From: Sphingomonas sp. Leaf343 | GTDB lineage: Bacteria; Pseudomonadota; Alphaproteobacteria; Sphingomonadales; Sphingomonadaceae | NCBI RefSeq assembly: GCF_001423765.1 | Contig: NZ_LMPG01000011.1 | Location: forward strand, 186,001-250,000 | Length of the DNA stretch: 64,000 nt | Reading direction: 5' to 3' | Part shown: positions 57,839 to 64,000 of the stretch, piece after piece | Numbering within the stretch: the first letter of the stretch is position 1 | How the letters are laid out: each line of letters starts with the position of its first letter | Notes under the pieces: generated by a model | Database searches by the model: none | Seen by the model: the letters and a program-made list of their open reading frames with translations, nothing else | What the model was told of the DNA's origin: nothing | Made by a program: the position numbers and the translations under genes

Positions 57839-57871
57839 CGGCGGGGCTTGCCCGCCGTTCGTGTTTCGTTC
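57839..57871 (+). terminator. Intrinsic terminator after the cell-wall hydrolase gene, overlapping a LexA box
   Basis: CGGCGGG and CCCGCCG pair around GCTTG, followed by T-rich TTCGTGTTTCGTTC. The final base of the stem and the T-rich tail are also the LexA box of mmcB. Confidence 0.7.
57857..57871. promoter_or_regulatory. LexA (SOS) box upstream of mmcB
   Basis: GTTC GTGTTTC GTTC, an exact GTTC-N7-GTTC operator ending 14 bp before the mmcB start codon. Confidence 0.85.
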
Positions 57872-57885
57872 TATGAACGGGGGCG

Positions 57886-58386
57886 ATGCTGGACGTTGCC
57901 CCTTCTTCGTGTCTGGATGATGGCAATCCGCTGCTCTGTGCCGCCGACGTGGCGCGCGGGGTCACGCGGATGCTGTTGCGTCACGACCTCATCACCCTGA
58001 CCGAAGTCCCGCTGGAGGGTGGCCGCCGTGCCGATCTGATGGCGATCGATGCGCGTGGCGGTCTCGTCGTGGTCGAGATCAAGGTGTCGCGTGCCGACCT
58101 GCTCGGCGATGGCAAGTGGCCGGACTATCTGGCGCATTGCGACCGGTATTTCTGGGCGGTGCCAGCGGGGTTCGACCTGTCGCCGCTGGACGGACCCGCC
58201 TTCCTGCCCGAACGGACCGGCGTGATCGTCGCCGACCGCTACGACGCGGAGATCGTGCGTCAGGCACATACCGTGCCCCTGCCCGCCCATGTGCGGAAGC
58301 GGTGCACGCTGGCCTTCGCGCGCCGGGCGGCGCGGCGGCTGACTTCGCTGGCCGATCCCGAGGCAGCGGCGCTGCCGTTCGAGTGA
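57886..58386 (+). CDS. mmcB: MmcB family DNA-repair nuclease-like protein
   Basis: 166-aa protein of the MmcB family, known in Caulobacter as an SOS-regulated gene needed for mitomycin C resistance. It has a restriction-endonuclease-like core: RADLMAIDARGGLVVVEIKVSRADLLGDGKWPDYLAHCDRYFWAVP, in which D-x-n-ExK (Glu/Lys in VEIK) is the nuclease-type motif. The LexA box directly upstream supports SOS control. It is probably a monocistronic unit. The activity is inferred from the fold. Confidence 0.9.
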   Translation: MLDVAPSSCLDDGNPLLCAADVARGVTRMLLRHDLITLTEVPLEGGRRADLMAIDARGGLVVVEIKVSRADLLGDGKWPDYLAHCDRYFWAVPAGFDLSPLDGPAFLPERTGVIVADRYDAEIVRQAHTVPLPAHVRKRCTLAFARRAARRLTSLADPEAAALPFE

Positions 58387-58624
58387 GGGACCTAGGAGGC
58401 GATCATCCAAGCCGCTGTGATCGCTCGATGCTGCGTTTGAAGGTTGGGCCAGGATTGGTCCAATGACGCGGTTTGGCGGCGCTCGCCTCCGACAGGCTGG
58501 CCGATCCGAAGAGCGGTCGGAGGCCGACGCGGCATGACATCGTCAGTCCCGCGAACACGGCGAACCCCTGACCCATTGCGCAGTGAATGCCGGAACAGGC
58601 CCGGCATGCCGAAGCGGCAGACTC

Positions 58625-59218
58625 CTAGAACTTCGGGCCGGCGACCTGTGCCTGCGATTTCTTCGGCGTCTCCGCATAGAGCTTGGCGATGGCCGAGTTA
58701 CGGGGGTCGTTCGTCGCATATTCGCGTGCGGACTGGCCGGTCTGGCGATCCTGCTGGTCGGGATCGGCCTTGGCCGTCAGAAGCAGGCGGACCATGTCGA
58801 TGCTGCGGTTCTGGGTTGCGAGGATCAGGGGGGTGATGCCGGCCTGATTGCCGAGGTTCGGATTGGCCTTGGCCGCAGCGAGGATCGGAATCATCTCCGA
58901 CTGGCCACCCTGTACGGCGAGCAGCATCGGCGTATTGCCCTTGCCGTCGCGCAGGTTTGGATCGGCACCCTTTTGCAGCAGGAAGCGGAGGTAGGTCGTA
59001 TCGCCGCGCTTCACGACGATGTGCATCGCCCCGTCGCCCGAGGTCACGTCGCGGGTGTTGATGATGTTGCTGCCCGGCTTGTCGAGCATCGCGATCACGT
59101 CGTTGCCCTTGGCATCGCGAACGGCGCTGAGGAATTTATAGCTTTCGGATTGCTGCTGCGCCGCGACCGGTACAGCAACCAACATGAAAGCTGCGGAAAT
59201 CAGTGCCTTGCGCATCAT
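58625..59218 (-). CDS. Secreted ankyrin-repeat protein
   Basis: 197 aa with a signal peptide (about 1-20, ALISAAFMLVAVPVAAQ) and four or five ankyrin repeats. Clear repeat consensus stretches are GDGAMHIVVKRGDTTYLRFLLQKGADPNLRD, GNTPMLLAVQGG, ITPLILATQNRSIDMVRLLLTAKADPD and QSAREYATNDPRNSAI. Likely periplasmic protein-binding scaffold; partner unknown. It stands alone, divergent from the SCO gene. The 238 bp on its 3' side (58387-58624) hold nothing I can recognise. Confidence 0.88.
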   Translation of the reverse strand: MMRKALISAAFMLVAVPVAAQQQSESYKFLSAVRDAKGNDVIAMLDKPGSNIINTRDVTSGDGAMHIVVKRGDTTYLRFLLQKGADPNLRDGKGNTPMLLAVQGGQSEMIPILAAAKANPNLGNQAGITPLILATQNRSIDMVRLLLTAKADPDQQDRQTGQSAREYATNDPRNSAIAKLYAETPKKSQAQVAGPKF

Positions 59219-59290
59219 GCGAACGGGGTCCTTGGAACGATGCCGGAATGCTTGCGCGACACCGGCTAACAGATCAAGGCTGGCACCGCC

Positions 59291-59896
59291 ATGAACAAGC
59301 TTTCCACTGTCGGCGACGCCATGAAGACGCTCCTTCTGGCCGGTCTTGTGTCTTTATCCGCCTGCCAGCCGGCACCGACCGGAAAGCCGCCGCTGGAGGG
59401 CGCGCGGATCGGTGGACCCTTCACCCTGATCGATCAGAACGGGCGTACCGTTACCGACCGCAGTTTCGCCGGCAAGTACCGGATCATGTATTTCGGCTAC
59501 ACGTTCTGCCCCGATGTCTGCCCAACCGACGTGCAGTCGATTTCCGCAGGGCTGAAGCTGGCGGAACGCAGCGCTCCCGACAAGGCGGCGCAGGTCGTGC
59601 CCGTGTTCGTCACGGTGGACCCGGCACGCGATACGGTGCCGGTGCTGAAGCAGTTCGTCTCCGCCTTCCACCCGCGGCTTGTCGGCCTGACCGGGGACGA
59701 GTCGGCGATCGCGGGGATCAAGAAGGCGTACGCAGTCTATGCCGCAAAGGGCGAGGCGACGCCCGGCGGCGGCTATCTGGTGGATCACAGTCGCACCGCC
59801 TATCTGATGGACCCTGACGGCAAGCCGCTAGTGCTGGTGCCGCAGGACGAGGGGCCGCAAGCGGTGGCCGACACGATCGAGAAGTGGGTACGGTGA
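59291..59896 (+). CDS. SCO1/SenC family copper chaperone
   Basis: 201-aa thioredoxin-fold protein supplying copper to the CuA site of cytochrome oxidase. Lipobox SLSACQP makes it a probable inner-membrane lipoprotein. The metal motif YTFCPDVCPTD, DPARDTVPVL and the distal histidine in YLVDHSRTAYL are present, so the Cys-x3-Cys plus His site is intact. Met11 (59321, MKTLLLAG) is an equally good start. Its TGA overlaps the GTG of the YcgN gene. Confidence 0.92.
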   Translation: MNKLSTVGDAMKTLLLAGLVSLSACQPAPTGKPPLEGARIGGPFTLIDQNGRTVTDRSFAGKYRIMYFGYTFCPDVCPTDVQSISAGLKLAERSAPDKAAQVVPVFVTVDPARDTVPVLKQFVSAFHPRLVGLTGDESAIAGIKKAYAVYAAKGEATPGGGYLVDHSRTAYLMDPDGKPLVLVPQDEGPQAVADTIEKWVR

Positions 59897-60324
59897 TCGA
59901 CAAGTTCTGGGAACGACCGATCGAGACGCTCGACCGTGGCCAGTGGGAAGCACTGTGTGACGGGTGCGGAAAATGCTGCCTTCACAAGCTGGAGGACGAG
60001 GATACCGGCGAACTGCACAGCACCAACGTGGCGTGCAAGCTGCTCGATCGACGATCCGGGCAGTGTTCGGATTACCGCCACCGCCGCGCCTATGTGCCGG
60101 AATGCGTGCGACTGACGACGCGCAACGTGCGCGACATCGACTGGTTGCCGTCGACCTGCGCCTACCGGCTGCGTGCGAACGGCGAGCCGCTGCCGGACTG
60201 GCACTACCTCGTCAGCGGCGATCGTGACGCGGTGCATGCCGCCAAGCAGTCGGTGCGCGGCTGGACGGTCAGCGAAACGGATGTCGGCGATCTGGAGGAT
60301 CACGTCGTCGATCGCATCCTGTGA
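59893..60324 (+). CDS. YcgN family cysteine-cluster protein
   Basis: 143-aa protein of the UPF0260/YcgN family. CDGCGKCCLHKLED near the N-terminus, CKLLDRRSGQCSDY and ECVRLT carry the clustered cysteines; a C-terminal DWHYLVSGDRDAVH and SVRGWTVSE are diagnostic. The cluster probably binds zinc or an iron-sulfur centre; the function is unknown. The GTG start overlaps the SCO stop, and the stop overlaps the GTG of the YgjP gene. Confidence 0.9.
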   Translation: MIDKFWERPIETLDRGQWEALCDGCGKCCLHKLEDEDTGELHSTNVACKLLDRRSGQCSDYRHRRAYVPECVRLTTRNVRDIDWLPSTCAYRLRANGEPLPDWHYLVSGDRDAVHAAKQSVRGWTVSETDVGDLEDHVVDRIL

Positions 60325-61010
60325 CGGGATCGGCGTTGCCGGCCGATCTGGACGTCGTTCGAAATCCGCGGGCGCGCCGTTGCACCCTGTCGCTGGACAG
60401 CGCGACCGGACGCGCGCGGCTGGTGCTGCCGCCGCGCGCTGCGCTGAAGCCGGCACTGGTCTGGGCGGCGGGCAAGGCGGCGTGGCTGGCGGAGCAGCGT
60501 GCACGCCTGCCCGTTGCGCGACCATTCGGGGCGGGGACCGTGGTCACGGTGGCGGACGAGGTGCTGACGATCGTTCGTGACGAAGGAACGCGCCGCGCGC
60601 TGATCCACGACGGCGACCGGCTGCTGGTGGCGGGGCCGGAGGACACGATCGGTCGTCGCGTCGAAGCGTGGATCAAGCGTAGGGCGCTCGATCTTCTGAC
60701 GATCGAGACCGCGGAGTATGCGACGCTGGCCGGGGTGACGGTGGCGTCGGTGGCGATCGGCGATGCGAGAAGGCGCTGGGGAAGTTGCGCGTCGACGGGG
60801 GTGATCCGCTATAGCTGGCGGCTGATACTCGCGCCCGGCTGGGTGCGGCGGGCAACTGTGGCGCATGAGGTCGCGCACCGGGTGCATATGAATCACGGAC
60901 CGCAATTCCACGCGCTGGTCGCGGACCTGTACGGCCGCGACCCGACGCCGGCGCGGGCATGGCTGCGCGAACACGGCGCGGCGCTTCACTGGGTCGGGCG
61001 GTCGTCCTGA
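60321..61010 (+). CDS. YgjP-like zinc metallopeptidase (M48-type domain, DUF45)
   Basis: 229-aa predicted zinc metallopeptidase of the YgjP/DUF45 family. The zinc and catalytic motif HEVAH is in RATVAHEVAHRVHMNHGPQFH, where the third ligand histidine follows in the NHGPQFH segment; RRRWGSCASTGVIRYSWRLILAP is the family signature just before it. Substrate unknown. It starts 4 nt before the YcgN stop and converges with PBP1A, sharing 25 bp at the 3' ends. Confidence 0.9.
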   Translation: MTGSALPADLDVVRNPRARRCTLSLDSATGRARLVLPPRAALKPALVWAAGKAAWLAEQRARLPVARPFGAGTVVTVADEVLTIVRDEGTRRALIHDGDRLLVAGPEDTIGRRVEAWIKRRALDLLTIETAEYATLAGVTVASVAIGDARRRWGSCASTGVIRYSWRLILAPGWVRRATVAHEVAHRVHMNHGPQFHALVADLYGRDPTPARAWLREHGAALHWVGRSS

Positions 61011-63145
61011 ACGGGCACCGGCTGGCGAACCGTCGGTAGCGGCTGGCGTGCGGGGGCGGGCAGGGACTGCCGCCCCGGCGGCACCGCCTCGCTGGCGGCC
61101 GGATCGCGGGGGCCATCGCGGGGAACGTCGCGGGGAACGTCGCGCCCGGTGACGCGGTCGATCAGGTCGTCGAGCTGTTGCCGCGAAGCATCGTCGTCGG
61201 GGCGCTCGTCAGATACGCCGGGATCGACCGGCTGTCCGGTTGGTGCACCGGCGATGGGGTTGCCGTCCTCGTCGACCTGTTGGCCGCTATTGTCTGGCTG
61301 GCCGAAATAGCTCTCTTCATCGGGCTCCAGCTGCCATTCGGGCAGCGTGACTTCGGTGTCGAACTGCTCGATCGGGCGCTTGGCGGTGGCCGGGCGCATG
61401 AAGGCGGCGAAGGCGCGCGCGGGGGCGGTGCCGCCATGCAGGCCGCGGATCGGACGCGCGTCGTCGCGGCCCATCCACACGCCCGTCGTCAGGCCACTGG
61501 AGAAGCCCAGGAACCAGCCATCCTTCAGGGAGGTGGTGGTACCGGTCTTGCCCGCGACCGGGCGGCCGATCTGCGCCTCGCGACCGGTGCCGGTGTTGAC
61601 CGCGGTCTGGAGCAGGTCGGTCATCTCCGCCGCCACATAGGGCGCGACGAGAACGCGGCTGGTATCGGCCTGATGCTGGTAGATCACCTCTCCGTTCGCC
61701 GTCACGCGGGTGATACCGTAGGGGACGATCGCGACGCCCTTCGATGCGACGCTGGCGAAGGCGCGCGTCATGTCGATCAGGCGGACGTCGGACGTACCCA
61801 GCACCATCGCCGGATGCGTGTTGATCGGGGTGGTGATGCCGAAGCGGCGGGCCATATCGGCGATCGTCGGGAAGCCGACCTCCTGCCCCAGCTTCGCCGC
61901 GACGGTGTTGAGCGAATAGGCGAAGGCGGTGCGCAGCGACACGTTGCCGCTGTTGCGCCGCGAATCGTTGCGCGGGCTCCAGCCATCGATCGTGACTGGC
62001 TCGTCGACGATCATGTCCTCCGGCTTGTGCCCCGCCTCCAGCGCCGCGAGGTAGACGAACAGCTTGAACGCCGATCCGGGCTGGCGGACGGCCTGCGTCG
62101 CGCGGTTGTAGATCGACGACACGTAATCGGTACCGCCGACCATCGCGCGGACGGCCCCGTCACGGTCGAGACTGACGAGCGCTCCCTGCGCGCCGCCCGG
62201 CACGTTGGCGCGGATCGCGGTATCGGCCTGACGCTGCATCGCCGGATCGATCGTCGTCCACACCTCCAGCGGGGCCTGCGTCTCGTCGATCAATGTGTCG
62301 AGCTGCGGCAGCGCCCAGTCGGTGAAATAGCGCGCGCTGTTCTGCTGCGCGCCCTGCACCAGCTTCAGCGCCTCCGGATTCGCCTCCTCCGCCTGCAACT
62401 GCGTGACATAGCCGTTGCGGACCATCTGCTGGATGACGACCCCCGCACGGCCCTTGGCGGCGTCGGCATCGGCGGTGGGGGAATAATTGGACGGTGCCTT
62501 GACCAGCCCCGCGATGACGGCGGCCTCGGCGAGATTCAGCTCGTCCGCGCCGTGACCGAAGAATTTGCGGGACGCCGCGTCGATTCCGTACGCGCCGCCG
62601 CCATAATAGACCTTGTTCAGATAGAGTTCGAGGATCTGGTCCTTCGAGAACTTGCGTTCCAAGGCGAGTGCGAGAATCCATTCGCGGAACTTCCGGCCGA
62701 ACTTCTTCTGGCTCGACAGGAAGACGTTGCGGGCGAGCTGTTGGGTGATCGTCGATCCGCCCTGAACCCAGCGGCCACGCTCGTACCGGACCTGGACCGA
62801 GCGGGCGATGCCGATCGGATCGACGCCGAGATGGCTGCGGAACCGCCGATCCTCGACCGCGACGGTGGCGTCGCGCATGACGCCGGGAATGCGGCTGTAG
62901 GTCAGCCATTCGCCATAGCTGGGCCCAAGCGAGGCGATGATCGACCCGTCGCTGGCGTGGACGCGGATCATCTGACCGTTGGGCGAGGATTTCAGTTCCT
63001 CGAAGCTAGGCAATTGCGACCGCGCGACATAGACGGCGATCACCAGCGCACCGAGCGCGAGGACGCCGAGGCCGATCATGATCTTGACGAAGAAACCGAG
63101 GCGGCGACGCCAGGGCGAGCGGGGAGCTTTACGCGTGCGGGCCAT
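60986..63145 (-). CDS. Class A penicillin-binding protein 1A
   Basis: Bifunctional peptidoglycan glycosyltransferase and transpeptidase in the inner membrane. 719 aa. One N-terminal transmembrane helix (about 19-40), GT51 domain with catalytic Glu98 in VEDRRFRSHLGVD and GGSTITQQLARN, and a transpeptidase domain with SxxK (Ser358-Lys361, PGSAFK), YSLN and KTGT (533-536). A disordered C-terminal tail of about 100 residues, rich in Pro/Asp/Arg, contains a direct repeat of RDVP/RDGP type. Its 3' end overlaps the convergent YgjP gene. Confidence 0.95.
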   Translation of the reverse strand: MARTRKAPRSPWRRRLGFFVKIMIGLGVLALGALVIAVYVARSQLPSFEELKSSPNGQMIRVHASDGSIIASLGPSYGEWLTYSRIPGVMRDATVAVEDRRFRSHLGVDPIGIARSVQVRYERGRWVQGGSTITQQLARNVFLSSQKKFGRKFREWILALALERKFSKDQILELYLNKVYYGGGAYGIDAASRKFFGHGADELNLAEAAVIAGLVKAPSNYSPTADADAAKGRAGVVIQQMVRNGYVTQLQAEEANPEALKLVQGAQQNSARYFTDWALPQLDTLIDETQAPLEVWTTIDPAMQRQADTAIRANVPGGAQGALVSLDRDGAVRAMVGGTDYVSSIYNRATQAVRQPGSAFKLFVYLAALEAGHKPEDMIVDEPVTIDGWSPRNDSRRNSGNVSLRTAFAYSLNTVAAKLGQEVGFPTIADMARRFGITTPINTHPAMVLGTSDVRLIDMTRAFASVASKGVAIVPYGITRVTANGEVIYQHQADTSRVLVAPYVAAEMTDLLQTAVNTGTGREAQIGRPVAGKTGTTTSLKDGWFLGFSSGLTTGVWMGRDDARPIRGLHGGTAPARAFAAFMRPATAKRPIEQFDTEVTLPEWQLEPDEESYFGQPDNSGQQVDEDGNPIAGAPTGQPVDPGVSDERPDDDASRQQLDDLIDRVTGRDVPRDVPRDGPRDPAASEAVPPGRQSLPAPARQPLPTVRQPVPVQDDRPTQ

Positions 63146-63207
63146 GTAGGGTCGGCGAAATACGCGTTAACCGCGTCCGCCACAAGCGGTGGCGGACGCG
63201 GTACGAG

Positions 63208-63606
63208 TCAGCCCTTGCGCGGGCGAAACTCCAGCGCGACCGAGTTCATGCAGTAGCGCAGGCCAGTCGGCGGCGGACCGTCCGGGAAGACATGGCCGAG
63301 ATGGCTATCGCAGCGGGCGCATCGTGTTTCGGTGCGGACCATGCCGTGGCTGCGATCGGAGTGATCGGTGACGCTGCCCTCCGCCAGCGGCTGCGTGAAG
63401 CTGGGCCAGCCGGAGCCGCTGTCGTATTTGTCGGCGCTGTCGAACAGTTCGTTGGCGCAGGCGGCGCAGCGATAGAGCCCGTCCGCCTTGTTGTCGGTCA
63501 GTGCGCCGGCGAAGGCGCGTTCCGTCCCCGCCTCGCGAAGGACATGATATTGTTCGGGCGTCAGTTTGCGACGCCATTCGGACTCGGACAGATTCAGATG
63601 TTCCAT
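63208..63606 (-). CDS. msrB: Peptide-methionine (R)-S-oxide reductase
   Basis: Reduces methionine-R-sulfoxide in proteins. 132 aa from the ATG at 63606 ([15 protein letters not shown]), the typical family start; an ATG 14 codons upstream is less likely. The zinc tetrad is Cys47, Cys50, Cys96 and Cys99, and the catalytic Cys119 lies in [16 protein letters not shown] is the conserved substrate loop. It is 62 bp upstream of PBP1A in the same direction and follows the truncated flavoprotein. Confidence 0.95.
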   Translation of the reverse strand: MEHLNLSESEWRRKLTPEQYHVLREAGTERAFAGALTDNKADGLYRCAACANELFDSADKYDSGSGWPSFTQPLAEGSVTDHSDRSHGMVRTETRCARCDSHLGHVFPDGPPPTGLRYCMNSVALEFRPRKG

Positions 63607-63637
63607 GTCGCTAATCTCGGATCGAGGGGAGGGGGCG

Positions 63638-64000
63638 TCAATGGCCACGGTGGCCGATCCGCGTCAGCCGCGCGACGATCTGGATCAATGCGGGACGTGC
63701 GGCGGCGACGAGCAGCGGCGCGAGGGGGCCTTCGCCGATGGCGCGGACGATGCCGGCGACGCCGATCGGGCGGTGGACGGCGCGGGCGAAGGCCGGTTGC
63801 CATGTCCGCGCGGCATCGGGGCCGCCGTTGGACAGGGCTCGGGCGGCGGCGATACCACTGGCGATGGCGATGCCCATCCCCTCGCCGGCGAGCGACGGGA
63901 TGACGCCGGCCTGATCGCCCAGCCGGAACAGGCCGGCGGTGCCGCTGCGCTGACGCCAGCCATAGGGAACGTTGGCGACCGCATCGATCGCCGCGCCCGA
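63638..64000 (-). CDS. FAD-dependent oxidoreductase, C-terminal part only
   Basis: The last 120 codons of a flavoprotein whose start lies beyond the right edge. The FAD-binding C-terminal motif [19 protein letters not shown] is clear, followed by [15 protein letters not shown] and a helical tail ending [10 protein letters not shown]. This resembles the geranylgeranyl-reductase/halogenase-like oxidoreductases found beside type III polyketide synthase genes in alphaproteobacteria, but the N-terminus and neighbours are needed to decide. It stops 31 bp before msrB. Confidence 0.8.
   Translation of the reverse strand, partial: SGAAIDAVANVPYGWRQRSGTAGLFRLGDQAGVIPSLAGEGMGIAIASGIAAARALSNGGPDAARTWQPAFARAVHRPIGVAGIVRAIGEGPLAPLLVAAARPALIQIVARLTRIGHRGH

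Noticed and set aside
61178..63256. Long plus-strand open frame opposite PBP1A (about 690 codons)
   Set aside because: Antisense shadow. The opposite strand carries all class A PBP motifs in order.

Overview
This is a 64 kb stretch of GC-rich, densely coding chromosomal DNA. Gene content and order suggest an alphaproteobacterium of the Sphingomonadales (Sphingomonas-like). The pointers are the hemE-ppsR-maf-aroE-coaE-dnaQ and mnmE-mnmG-rsmG-parA-parB blocks, HemJ in place of HemY/HemG, the DUF3576-leuS-lptE-holA run, an imuA-imuB-dnaE2 mutasome and mmcB behind GTTC-N7-GTTC LexA boxes, and a DUF1674 SDH assembly factor. I see no phage, insertion sequence or CRISPR. The window is mainly core housekeeping chromosome, and its main interest is that it carries the replication origin and centromere neighbourhood.

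Layout. 0-9.6 kb: a truncated metallophosphoesterase, divergent from an ATP-dependent DNA ligase; a glutathionyl-hydroquinone reductase and a glutaminyl cyclotransferase; then a leftward operon rsmB-rpe-heparinase-purH. 9.7-17.5 kb: SDH assembly factor, AsmA-like protein, tsaD-gpsA, hemC-hemD with a mitofilin-like membrane protein, and a BrkB-type membrane protein. 17.6-24.2 kb: ftsK-DUF72, a UbiH-type hydroxylase, a PilZ protein, and the CnoX-LonN-Trm112 operon. 24.5-30.3 kb: the SOS mutasome imuA-imuB-dnaE2 with its LexA box. 30.4-31.3 kb: tRNA-Gly(GCC), the C-terminal scar of a TonB-dependent receptor, and a DUF1440 protein. 31.4-41.5 kb: lolA, xthA-ribA, a HAD hydrolase with yggS, a ThiE-like protein, a beta-barrel protein, and DUF3576-leuS-lptE-holA. 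41.5-51.1 kb: parB, parA, rsmG, mnmG, mnmE (with two parS sites), DUF6489, terC, rho, hemJ and hemE, all leftward. 51.1-51.4 kb: predicted oriC. 51.4-57.8 kb: ppsR, maf, aroE, coaE, dnaQ, hpf, ptsN, a thioesterase, DUF1491 and a SleB-type hydrolase, all rightward. 57.9-64 kb: SOS-controlled mmcB, an ankyrin protein, SCO-YcgN-YgjP, PBP1A, msrB and a truncated flavoprotein.

How it fits together. Genes on both sides of the 51.1-51.4 kb gap run away from it. The gap holds two perfect DnaA boxes (TTATCCACA) and several degenerate ones. A perfect CtrA-type motif TTAA-N7-TTAA lies just upstream of hemE, and two parS palindromes lie 5.7-8.1 kb away next to parAB. Together these describe an alphaproteobacterial oriC/centromere region like that of Caulobacter (hemE side). 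hemE itself appears to start at a CTG codon. A second theme is the LexA regulon: imuA-imuB-dnaE2 and mmcB each have an exact GTTC-N7-GTTC box close to the start. Many gene pairs share ATGA or GTGA start/stop overlaps, which points to widespread translational coupling.
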